A DNA stretch of 8,312 nucleotides from an uncultured beta proteobacterium (GCA_903924715.1 CAIYCP010000671.1:1-8312); one strand, 5' to 3'. Numbered from the stretch's first letter, positions 1 to 6,260 are shown. Notes: a model not told the origin generated them from the letters alone. Numbers and translations: made by a program.

Positions 1-214
1 GTATGTTTGGCAACCAAGTTAAAAACCAGTCGGTTGAAAAAGGCAACATCCCCTTGGGCGGCGAGTTTCCCTTGAGTTCTTTATATAGCTTGATCAAACG
101 CTCTCTCGAGAGCGACGTATGAGACTCGAGCAGCTGCAAGCGCGCACCTAAGTTGATGAGTCTGATTGCAAGCTGCAATTCTTCTGACTCTGTGACAACG
201 CTCTTTGTCTTCAC
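1..214 (-). CDS. flhC: Flagellar master regulator subunit FlhC, N-terminal part (runs off the window)
   Basis: FlhC pairs with FlhD to form the FlhD4C2 complex that activates flagellar class II promoters. The reverse strand gives 71 codons that follow enterobacterial FlhC closely: SVVTESEELQLAIRLINLG, then GARLQLLE, then SRERLIKLYKELKG and PPKGMLPFSTDWFLTW. The start chosen is GTG at 214-212, because it aligns with residue 1 of the E. coli protein (VKTKSVV against MAEKSIV); a GGAAA just upstream is a weak ribosome binding site. The frame is open further upstream, but no better start was seen. It lies 44 bases after the flhD stop, so the two are co-transcribed, as is usual. The zinc-binding cysteines of the family lie beyond the window edge and cannot be checked. 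Confidence 0.95.
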   Translation of the reverse strand, partial: MKTKSVVTESEELQLAIRLINLGARLQLLESHTSLSRERLIKLYKELKGNSPPKGMLPFSTDWFLTWLPNI

Positions 215-258
215 TTTGAAGTTTCCGTATAGTTTGGGCGGTGAAATGATGGTGCGTA

Positions 259-591
259 CTAGGTAATCGTCTGTACGGGTTTGCCAGCCATCAGAATGGC
301 ACTATGTACCAGTGATTGAGCGTAGCCTTTGTTATGTTGAGTCAAAAGCCCTAAAATCTGGGCGTCGTCAAACCTGAAGCGCGTTAACATCACGCTTGAG
401 CTGGCTAGCTTGATGAGTTGAGCATTGCTGAGAGAGTCTAAAATATCTGCGATGCTTTGGCTGATCCCTAACCGGTAAATCGCCGAAGCTTTATCAGACC
501 GAATCATTTGTTGGGCAAGCATCAAATAGTTCAGATTGGCATCGCGAATTTCTGTCACGACTGGATCTTGGATTTGCTCGACTGGATTCAT
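259..591 (-). CDS. flhD: Flagellar master regulator subunit FlhD
   Basis: FlhD is the helical partner of FlhC in the activator of flagellar operons; in enteric bacteria the complex is also the target of FliT, whose gene lies in this window. The 110-residue product matches the family along its length: IRDANLNYLMLAQQMI, DKASAIYRLGIS, LIKLASSSVMLTRFRFDDAQ. An ATG at 633 would add 14 residues, but the ATG at 591 is preferred. It has GAGG six bases upstream, and the resulting N-terminus (MNPVEQIQDP) reaches the conserved core at about the same distance as in E. coli. The extra segment from 633 also lies in a predicted leader hairpin. Length is normal for the family (about 110-120 residues). The well-known redox cysteine of E. 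coli FlhD is absent, as are all cysteines. Confidence 0.95.
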   Translation of the reverse strand: MNPVEQIQDPVVTEIRDANLNYLMLAQQMIRSDKASAIYRLGISQSIADILDSLSNAQLIKLASSSVMLTRFRFDDAQILGLLTQHNKGYAQSLVHSAILMAGKPVQTIT

Positions 592-603
592 TGAAAGCCT
601 CAC

Positions 604-634
604 AATAATAAAAGTTGTACTCACTTCATACAAC
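604..634 (-). promoter_or_regulatory. flhDC leader hairpin followed by a U-rich run
   Basis: On the minus strand GTTGTA (634-629) and TACAAC (619-614) form a six-pair stem with a nine-base loop. TTTTATTATT follows directly, and then the flhD ribosome binding site (GTGAGG, 603-598). The shape is that of a weak terminator or attenuator, or of a structure that could limit access to the ribosome binding site. The stem has only two G-C pairs, so it may not be stable. Confidence 0.3.
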
Positions 635-802
635 CCAAATTGTGATCGTGTACAGACGCAAGATAAATAGTCTTAAAGATATTTAAAACGCAGTCTTTTA
701 TATAAATAAAAAGTAAGAATAAAACTGACTTATTTTTTTAAGTGATTGTTTATTAACAATTAATATTTTATTATTGACTGATTTAAATCAGATATTTCGT
801 TG
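635..802. promoter_or_regulatory. AT-rich divergent promoter region between flhD and the signalling unit
   Basis: This stretch separates flhDC (leftward) from the small-ORF/DHp/regulator unit (rightward) and is far richer in A and T than the flanking genes. It holds three inverted repeats: ACTTA/TAAGT at 728-743, ATTGTT/AACAAT at 745-760, and a perfect palindrome at 778-791. There are several AT-rich hexamers that could be -10 elements on either strand, but none paired convincingly with a -35, so no single promoter is called. TTGACT at 775-780 resembles a plus-strand -35 but has no good -10 at 16-18 bases. Nothing in it looks coding. Confidence 0.5.
778..791. repeat. Perfect 14-bp palindrome, possible operator
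   Basis: CTGATTTAAATCAG is identical to its reverse complement. It lies 23 bases before the small ORF at 814 and overlaps a TTGACT -35-like hexamer. A symmetric site here could bind a dimeric regulator, such as the neighbouring NarL-type protein or another factor. No family consensus was recognised. Confidence 0.35.
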
Positions 803-813
803 AAAGGTCATAA

Positions 814-900
814 ATGGGTATCAAGTTTTTGTTCCAAAATGTCGTTATCCAAGTGGTACAGGTGTATTTCAATCTGTTTTTGCAACGATTGAGTACGTGA
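814..900 (+). CDS. Hypothetical 28-residue amphipathic peptide, coupled to the next gene
   Basis: This short frame begins with ATG at 814, with AAAGG (803-807) six bases upstream, one of the best ribosome binding sites in the window. It encodes 28 residues beginning MGIKFLFQNVV and ending LFLQRLST. The sequence is hydrophobic, with Q or N at residues 8, 9, 13, 16, 20 and 24, so one face of a helix would be polar: an amphipathic, membrane-seeking helix. Its stop (TGA, 898-900) shares a base with the ATG of the following gene, a TGATG junction typical of translational coupling. It may be a leader peptide that opens translation of the next gene, a small membrane peptide, or chance. No homologue is recognised. 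Confidence 0.4.
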   Translation: MGIKFLFQNVVIQVVQVYFNLFLQRLST

Positions 901-1097
901 TGACTGACACAGCCGCTAATGTACTAATCCACCAATTGGGACAAGAATTGTTTTTAATACGCTTGAGTATTTCAGCGTTAAAGACTGATTTTCCGGTTGA
1001 AGAAGAAAGCATTAAAAAAAACTTTAATACTTTAGAACAAAGTGTTGAAAGAGCTACGCAGTCCTTGCAAGCACTCGCGCATTTGGGTATAAACTAG
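900..1097 (+). CDS. Small orphan DHp-like (histidine kinase dimerisation/phosphoacceptor) protein
   Basis: The product is 65 residues from ATG at 900, or 66 from GTG at 897. ATG 900 is preferred because it overlaps the preceding stop as TGATG; the GTG has no clear ribosome binding site of its own. The first helix carries LIHQLGQELFLIRLSISAL, which resembles the H-box of histidine kinases (H-x-L-x-Q-x-L). The histidine is residue 11 from the ATG. A second helix (LEQSVERATQSLQALAHLG) looks like the second DHp helix. There is no ATP-binding domain, sensor or receiver, so it cannot be a kinase alone. It might act as a dimeric phosphotransfer protein or docking adaptor for the response regulator 38 bases downstream. 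The residue after the histidine is Gln rather than the usual acidic one. An A8 run sits at 1014-1021. The frame looks real; the function is inferred. Confidence 0.6.
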   Translation: MTDTAANVLIHQLGQELFLIRLSISALKTDFPVEEESIKKNFNTLEQSVERATQSLQALAHLGIN

Positions 1098-1135
1098 ACT
1101 TAACTTTTTATGCCATTGCCATCAAGCAGGTCACA

Positions 1136-1765
1136 ATGATTCGTTTGTTACTAATAGAAGATCACACAATCTTGCGTGAGTCGCTAGCTCTGATGCTCTC
1201 AAAGGGCAATATAAAGATTGTGGCGCATTGCGCCTCAGCCTTTGAGGCAATGAAAATAATCGACCAAGAAACACTAAGCTGTGTTTTATTGGATTTGTCG
1301 CTGCCTGATCGTGACGGTATCGAGCTCATTAAGGCCATACGCTTAAAGAAAAGTGGCTTGCCGGTCTTGGTGTTGTCAATGTATCCAGAAGAGCAGTTTG
1401 CACTGCGTGCCCTCAAAGCTGGTGCAAGCGGTTATTTGAATAAATCGAGTCCGATTTCAACACTCACTGAAGCTATTGAACAGGCCAGTCAAGGGAAAAA
1501 GTACATTACGCCTGCCGTCGCAGCGGTAATGGCGAATGATTTGGACAGTTTTCGTGAAGGGGGGGGGCATGAAATACTGTCTGACCGAGAGCACCAGTAC
1601 ATGATGTGGGCAGCAACCGGATTGACGCTCACTGAGATCGCCGAAAAAATGCGAGTATCACCCAAGACTGTGAGTGTGTACCGTGCTCGCACCCTGGATA
1701 AAATGAAATTACCCACGACAGCTGCACTCGTCAGCTACGCCATTAAAAGTGGTTTAACCACTTGA
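1136..1765 (+). CDS. NarL/FixJ-family response regulator (REC + LuxR-type HTH)
   Basis: A 209-residue two-domain transcription factor, normal length for the family. The receiver spans residues 1-120. Its acidic pair is E8/D9, the phosphoacceptor is D53 (VLLDLSLPDRDG), the switch serine is S81 (LVLSMYP) and the conserved lysine is K103 (GYLNKSS). The LuxR-type helix-turn-helix occupies about 147-205: LSDREHQYMMWAATGLTLTEIAE, then VSPKTVSVYRARTLDKM. All key residues are present, so it should be phosphorylatable and bind DNA as a dimer. The ATG has AGCAGG six bases upstream. It follows the DHp-like gene and converges on the hybrid kinase, which is its likely phosphate source. Its targets are unknown; the flhDC upstream region is an obvious candidate by position. 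The interdomain linker (E141-GGG) is encoded by a nine-G run. Confidence 0.93.
   Translation: MIRLLLIEDHTILRESLALMLSKGNIKIVAHCASAFEAMKIIDQETLSCVLLDLSLPDRDGIELIKAIRLKKSGLPVLVLSMYPEEQFALRALKAGASGYLNKSSPISTLTEAIEQASQGKKYITPAVAAVMANDLDSFREGGGHEILSDREHQYMMWAATGLTLTEIAEKMRVSPKTVSVYRARTLDKMKLPTTAALVSYAIKSGLTT
1559..1567 (+). repeat. G9 homopolymer in the response regulator linker
   Basis: Nine consecutive G residues encode three glycines between the receiver and the HTH domain. Slippage by one base would keep the receiver intact and remove the DNA-binding domain. It is the longest G run in the window; the next is G7 at 8187-8193 in fliF. Confidence 0.7.
1741..1763 (-). terminator. Possible terminator of the hybrid kinase transcript
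   Basis: Read on the minus strand, AAGTGGT (1763-1757) pairs with ACCACTT (1753-1747) across a three-base loop. The seven-pair stem is followed by a short T run (TTTTAAT). It lies just past the kinase stop, within the last codons of the convergent response regulator. The stem is compact but has only three G-C pairs and the T tract is short. Confidence 0.4.
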
Positions 1766-1787
1766 AACGCTAGCGTTAGCTTTTCTT
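1766..1787 (+). terminator. Weak terminator-like palindrome after the response regulator
   Basis: AACGCTAGCGTT (1766-1777) is a perfect 12-bp palindrome directly after the regulator stop. An alternative fold, GCTA-GCGT-TAGC (1769-1780), leads straight into TTTTCTT. The stem is only four pairs in either fold, so termination would be weak unless the larger hairpin just upstream (1747-1763) contributes. The palindrome overlaps the first bases of the kinase stop codon. Confidence 0.25.
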
Positions 1788-4700
1788 AAGTGCTTCGACG
1801 GCGTCGACCAGCGCGGCCAATAGCGTGCTCGGGTTAGCAAGTTTTGAATATAGCCTCTTCATCCCTGCATCCAGGCACTCTTGAGCAATAGCCTCGGATA
1901 CATGAGCGCTCAATCCGAAGATGATTTGATCTTTGAATCGGTATTGAGAAGAGATCGTCTTTGATAATGCCAAGCCACCCATATCAGGTAAAACCAGATC
2001 CGATAGAATCACGTCATAGCGGCACGTGTCTAATTTCAACAAAGCTTCTTCGCTGGTGTGAGCGAAATCTACGCTTAGAGATTTTTCCATCATTTGATTG
2101 CCAAGCGCTTCGCATATCAGTTCGTTGTCATCCACTAACAAAATATTGATATGTGTCGATTTCTGGTATTCATGTTCGTCGGTATTTGAAGGCGCCTCTG
2201 TGGTCGCGAGTGCGCTTGGCAGATTGAGCTGTTGGCGCGTTCGAACAATAGATTGCTCAAATATTTGGATAAATTTTAAGAATTGCTCGACATCACTTGA
2301 CTGCGTACGTATTGAATTTTCAAACTCAACTGCGGCTTGCTGCAGGTCAAGTTCAGCGATGACCGCTGCCGAACCTTGAAGTAGATGCAGTGTATCCATC
2401 AGTGCTTGGCGAGAGTTTGACAAAAAATCTTCTTCGATTTTAGAACGAAGAGCCAAACCTTGTTCTAGAAACAGCCGTTTGAGTTTTTCCGTCTGGCCAG
2501 TAGTCTGCGCTGAAAAGATCGACAGATTCGATGAATTTTTGGCTAGTACAAACTCTGCCGTTTTTGAGTACATACATTTATTGATCGCCTCATATAACAG
2601 ACGTTGCTCAATGGGCTTGGGTAAGAAGTCAACCAATCCATAGCGCTGGAGAGTTGTTTTGTAATCCTCTTGTTGACTCGCGCTGATGCCTATAATTGAA
2701 ACACCAGAATTTATTGGATTGTTTTTGATTTTTTCGCTAACTGTGATGGTGTCAAAATTTGGTATTCGTAGGTCCAAGAGCACAAGGTCATATCGAGTTG
2801 AGGTTAGCTTTGAAAGGGCACTTGCACCAGTTGTTGCGATGTCGAGGTGCGCTCCTGACTGTTGTAAGTACCCTTGCACCACAAGTTGATTGATTAAATT
2901 ATCTTCAATCAATAAAAATCGTAAGTCGACAAAAGCATTTGTCCATTCCGCGTTCTCGATTTCAGCATGCGGGGGTGCGGTATCCGGTGGCGCACTTTGT
3001 TTGTTGAGCGAACGATACTTGCAATCGAGATCAAAATAAAAGGAGGCGCCTCCAAGTGTGTTGATATTTTTGACTTGTAGGTGACTGCCCATCAACTTCA
3101 AAAAGGACTCAACAATGGCTAATCCAAGACCTAATCCGTCATTGTTTATTTCGCTTTTAAGGTTTCCTTTGGAAAAAGGTTTAGTGATTTGCGCTAATGA
3201 TAATGAACCCAAACCGGGCCCAGAGTCTTCGACTGAAAATCTTAATCGTACCGTTTGATCGTGTTGAGATATATAGTCAACGCTAATATTGATCGCGCCA
3301 TGCGTAGTGAATTTAATTGCATTTGATACGAGATTGAGTAGGATCTGCCTTAAGAATACCGAGTCACCTTCAATGTGTTCCGGCACATTAGCTGAGATTT
3401 TGACATCGAGTGCAATATTTTTCAGCAGAGCATTTGGACGAACAATATCAGCAGTTTGATTCAGTAACGGATTTAATTCGAGCGGCTGTAAATTTAGCTG
3501 AGTTTGGCCGACTTCAATCTTTAATGTTGTCAGTATGCTTGTAATTATTTCTAGTTGAAGCTGCGCTGATAGTTGAATCGTTTTTAGGTACTTTTGGATA
3601 GCCTGAGGATCTGAAGTTTGCTGCGCTAAATTGCTTAAGCCGATGATGCCACTTAACGGCGTTCTAATTTCGTGAGACATATTTGCGAGAAAACGTGATT
3701 TTTCTAGGCTGTTATCTTGCGCCTCGAGTGCAGTACGACGGATTTCTAACTCGGATTTTTTGCGTTGCGAAATATCTTGTTGGATTAACACCCAATGGGG
3801 CATTGAACTTTGAATTGATTCAATCGGCGTCAGCCTCAGATCAACCCAAAACCAGTCAGCCGTCTGATTAAATGCCATGAGTTCTGCCTGGATTGACCCG
3901 TGCTGGGCGACAGTTTGACGCAGCGTAGTAAGTTCTTTTTGGTTGATAGGATAATCGACCAGAAGAGACCAATCTTTACCAACGAGCTCTTGTTCAGAGT
4001 AGCCAGACAGCGTGCTAAGGGTTCGGTTGGCGTATATGATCCGCAGGTCATCGCGATGGCCCCTTAAAATGGCAATGGCTTCCTGCGACTGTTCGATCGA
4101 ATATTTAAATAGAGTAAGGCCGTCATCTTGACGCCGCAGATTTCTTATTTGCTTAGCGATCAATAGGCGCACAAGATTTCTTCGTGTAAAAATTGTAAAG
4201 ATAGCTGTAATGTAAGTGCTACACAGAAGGAGCTTTAGAAGCTTGATGGGCAGGGTTACTCTTAGCAGCTGGTCGGCACGCCACGCGGACGTCTGGCTCG
4301 CCTGAAGTGTCACCATTTGATCGAAGAGTCTGAAAGATGCTAGCTGCAGCTCGTTTGGTTCAGACCTAAATGAAGGTGATGTCTGCGCCTCCGTTGATAT
4401 GGGTGATTGGTTCATTTTTAGTTTGGCGTTGACCCAAGCTTGATGTGGGTCTTTACCCGTAATTTGAGTGGGTGCGAATTGAGTCAAATCAATGTCGATA
4501 TAGATCAATGCCCCGCCTTTAGCTGAGTCTGTGGGATGTCGGCTCCATGGATCCGTAACGCCCTTAGCCTGATATGAGACGATCAAGCTATTTACCTGAT
4601 TCTGGACAAGGTTAAATCGTTGCAAATTTTGCGGCGCTAATTGAAGATTTGAAGTCGTCTTGGCATTGGCGTAGTGCGAAAGGATATCTGGATCAATCGT

Positions 4701-5681
4701 CGTTGTGGGATAGTTGGGGTTAGTAAACTTATATGTTTCATATTGTGAAAGGTTGTAATCGAGCCTATCCAGCGATTTTGAGTTGGCCGGAGTCGTGCCT
4801 GGCACGTCAGTGGCTAGATCGTAATCAAGTATGACTGACAACGAACGTATTGAGGGGTGCCTCCTAAAAATGCCCTGGGCAAGTGGCACTAAGTACTGCT
4901 GTATCTCAGGTGATCGGATATTCGCGAGTTCAGCGAAATTGAGCACTGCCTCTTCGCTTGTTGTAACCCTCGCGTCGACTAAGCTTATGATCGAAGCCGT
5001 TTGGTCTTTTATTTGAGCTTTTGACAACACGCCTTCAAATTCTCTACCGGTTAGACTGACGTAGCAGGAGGCCCCAATTAAAAAGAGGCCCGAGATGCTT
5101 ATTGCTTTCCATCTGCCACGCCATGGTGGTGTGTTGCGTAATAAAATCCCCAAAAAAACAGGTAGAAAGACAAAGGCGCCTGTTGAAATGTCCAGCCAGG
5201 TTCGCAAAAACTCGAGGCTTAGAAGTTTGAGGGATAAAGCACTTTGCAGAAATCCTTGGATGGTAATCAAAGAAGCGGCGGGGATTAGGCTGGCCAACAA
5301 ACCGCCAAGCGCTAATAGTTTGATGAAATCTTGGAGGTGAACGAGGTCTCGCCATCGTGGGCTGATAAATGAGCGAATGGCAAAGAGTGATCCTTTGCAG
5401 TAGACGAGTGTGGTCAGCGCGGTCCATGCACCCATAACGGCGATTGTCTGTGCGTCTAAATGACTGAACACACCTAAGACACATTGCAAAATTAGAGATC
5501 CCAGCACGCAAGCATAAATCGTTCGGCCTTTGCTCACTAAGGCGAGCACGAGGGCAAGCGCCAACTCGGGGCGGATTTCAGTGTTTGTAATTAAGCTTAA
5601 TTTGTGCCCACACAGCCCAATTGCTAAAAAACTTAGCGTGATCATTGCTAGTTGAGAGAATGGGGTGTCGTTTTTTTTCAT
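1776..5681 (-). CDS. Membrane hybrid histidine kinase: MASE1-like, CHASE-like, PAS, HisKA, HATPase, REC, Hpt, REC
   Basis: A 1301-residue inner-membrane sensor that autophosphorylates and relays phosphate through its own domains. Residues 10-212 hold about seven hydrophobic segments, ending in a LRTWLDISTGAFVFLPVFL motif typical of MASE1-like sensors. Residues 213-478 form an extracytoplasmic CHASE-like ligand domain closed by a membrane helix (480-498). PAS lies at 523-638 (ANRTLSTLSGYSEQELVGKDW). HisKA has H670 in NMSHEIRTPLSG. The ATPase has its N-box at N787, G1 at 818-823 (EDSGPGLG) and G2 at 849-854. REC1 (920-1035) has D970 and K1022. The Hpt domain (about 1060-1150) has H1099 in LHLLQGSAA. 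REC2 (1177-1295) has D1228 and K1280. All catalytic residues are present. The REC-Hpt-REC order is unusual, and REC2 lacks the proline after its lysine. No good ribosome binding site precedes the ATG, which is followed by A8. The ligand is unknown. Its likely partners are the adjacent regulator and DHp-like protein. Confidence 0.93.
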   Translation of the reverse strand: MKKNDTPFSQLAMITLSFLAIGLCGHKLSLITNTEIRPELALALVLALVSKGRTIYACVLGSLILQCVLGVFSHLDAQTIAVMGAWTALTTLVYCKGSLFAIRSFISPRWRDLVHLQDFIKLLALGGLLASLIPAASLITIQGFLQSALSLKLLSLEFLRTWLDISTGAFVFLPVFLGILLRNTPPWRGRWKAISISGLFLIGASCYVSLTGREFEGVLSKAQIKDQTASIISLVDARVTTSEEAVLNFAELANIRSPEIQQYLVPLAQGIFRRHPSIRSLSVILDYDLATDVPGTTPANSKSLDRLDYNLSQYETYKFTNPNYPTTTIDPDILSHYANAKTTSNLQLAPQNLQRFNLVQNQVNSLIVSYQAKGVTDPWSRHPTDSAKGGALIYIDIDLTQFAPTQITGKDPHQAWVNAKLKMNQSPISTEAQTSPSFRSEPNELQLASFRLFDQMVTLQASQTSAWRADQLLRVTLPIKLLKLLLCSTYITAIFTIFTRRNLVRLLIAKQIRNLRRQDDGLTLFKYSIEQSQEAIAILRGHRDDLRIIYANRTLSTLSGYSEQELVGKDWSLLVDYPINQKELTTLRQTVAQHGSIQAELMAFNQTADWFWVDLRLTPIESIQSSMPHWVLIQQDISQRKKSELEIRRTALEAQDNSLEKSRFLANMSHEIRTPLSGIIGLSNLAQQTSDPQAIQKYLKTIQLSAQLQLEIITSILTTLKIEVGQTQLNLQPLELNPLLNQTADIVRPNALLKNIALDVKISANVPEHIEGDSVFLRQILLNLVSNAIKFTTHGAINISVDYISQHDQTVRLRFSVEDSGPGLGSLSLAQITKPFSKGNLKSEINNDGLGLGLAIVESFLKLMGSHLQVKNINTLGGASFYFDLDCKYRSLNKQSAPPDTAPPHAEIENAEWTNAFVDLRFLLIEDNLINQLVVQGYLQQSGAHLDIATTGASALSKLTSTRYDLVLLDLRIPNFDTITVSEKIKNNPINSGVSIIGISASQQEDYKTTLQRYGLVDFLPKPIEQRLLYEAINKCMYSKTAEFVLAKNSSNLSIFSAQTTGQTEKLKRLFLEQGLALRSKIEEDFLSNSRQALMDTLHLLQGSAAVIAELDLQQAAVEFENSIRTQSSDVEQFLKFIQIFEQSIVRTRQQLNLPSALATTEAPSNTDEHEYQKSTHINILLVDDNELICEALGNQMMEKSLSVDFAHTSEEALLKLDTCRYDVILSDLVLPDMGGLALSKTISSQYRFKDQIIFGLSAHVSEAIAQECLDAGMKRLYSKLANPSTLLAALVDAVEALKKS

Positions 5682-5720
5682 GTGGTGTACGGTTTGTGCG
5701 CCCTAAGAATGATCTTTTGG

Positions 5721-5744
5721 CTGCTCGGGTGCCTTTACCCGCAG
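5721..5744 (-). promoter_or_regulatory. Hairpin in the hybrid kinase 5' leader
   Basis: On the minus strand CTGCGGGT pairs with ACCCG-AG-CAG around an AAAGGC loop: CGGGT with ACCCG, then CTG with CAG across a two-base bulge. It lies between the predicted promoter and the ATG at 5681, with no T run on either side, so it is not an intrinsic terminator. It could stabilise the mRNA or affect translation; no riboswitch family is recognised. Confidence 0.25.
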
Positions 5745-5762
5745 ATGAGCTAAATTAATTTG

Positions 5763-5791
5763 AATATAGCGATCTTATTTTTTCTTGAAAA
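5763..5791 (-). promoter_or_regulatory. Predicted sigma-70 promoter of the hybrid kinase
   Basis: On the minus strand TTTTCA (5791-5786, four of six matches to the -35 consensus) is separated by exactly 17 bases from TATATT (5768-5763, five of six matches to the -10). Transcription would begin near 5755, leaving a leader of about 75 bases. The surrounding DNA is AT-rich, so a chance match is possible. Confidence 0.4.
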
Positions 5792-5934
5792 TCTATGAAT
5801 AAGTGGCAAATTGAGGTGTTAATTTGAAGATGGGGTCGAGCCCGTTCGATAGCATAATACCGATTCTAGTGGCTGAATTGTCAACTAGCGTATTCATATG
5901 CGGAAAACTCTAAACTGTCCCATTGCGCCTTCAA

Positions 5935-6228
5935 ATGACTACATCCGATATTCTTTTAGTTTACGACGAGATGGTTCAGATCAGCCAACAAATGCTTGAT
6001 GCTGCACATCGCCAAGATTGGCCTAGCTTTACGACCTTAGAGTCGGTTTGTGAAGAACATATTAAGCAGATTCACCAGCGTGATGACCAACTTCCGTTGA
6101 CGGCGGAAGAGGTGGAAAAGAAAATTGACTTACTGATGAAGATTTTGGCGGATGATCGACAGATTCGGGACTTGCTTGAACCTTGGATGGGTAGGTTGTC
6201 TGCAATTATGCGAACGCCACGCTCATGA
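5935..6228 (+). CDS. fliT: Flagellar chaperone FliT
   Basis: FliT binds the filament cap protein FliD in the cytoplasm and escorts it to the export gate; in enteric bacteria free FliT also inhibits FlhDC. The 97-residue product is a small helical protein with an acidic, charged middle (LESVCEEHIKQIHQRDDQLP, then EEVEKKIDLLMKILADDRQIRDLLEPWMGRL). This fits FliT family proteins, especially the terminal helix with its DRQIRDLLEPW pattern. The first ATG (5935) is taken as the start. A TTG at 5923 would add four residues and has no better ribosome binding site. It is the first gene of a plus-strand run with the fliK-like and flhB-like genes, 32 bases ahead of the former. FliT sequences vary, so the call rests on context as well as sequence. 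Confidence 0.8.
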   Translation: MTTSDILLVYDEMVQISQQMLDAAHRQDWPSFTTLESVCEEHIKQIHQRDDQLPLTAEEVEKKIDLLMKILADDRQIRDLLEPWMGRLSAIMRTPRS

Positions 6229-6260
6229 TTAAGAGTGGATGACATGACGGATCGGCCACT

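Noticed and set aside
592..633. FlhD start at ATG 633, giving 124 residues
   Set aside because: ATG 591 has a clear GAGG at the right spacing and fits the family N-terminus; the extra 14 residues fall in the leader hairpin.
638..659. CRP-like site with a perfect TGTGATC left half (641-647)
   Set aside because: The right half reads ACAGA rather than TCACA, so the symmetric site is not supported, although enteric flhDC is CRP-controlled.
1014..1021. Programmed frameshift at the A8 run of the mini-DHp gene
   Set aside because: The heptamer AAAAAAC is slippery-like, but no downstream stimulatory structure or meaningful alternative frame was seen.
5044..5511. Minus-strand 155-residue frame inside the hybrid kinase
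   Set aside because: It is another frame of the same strand through the MASE1-like and CHASE-like region; composition is basic and irregular, and the kinase frame is continuous.
5751..5776. Sigma-28-like sequence (TAAA then AGCGATCT) ahead of fliT
   Set aside because: Spacing and the -10 are poor (only CGAT matches), and it overlaps the better sigma-70 match on the other strand.
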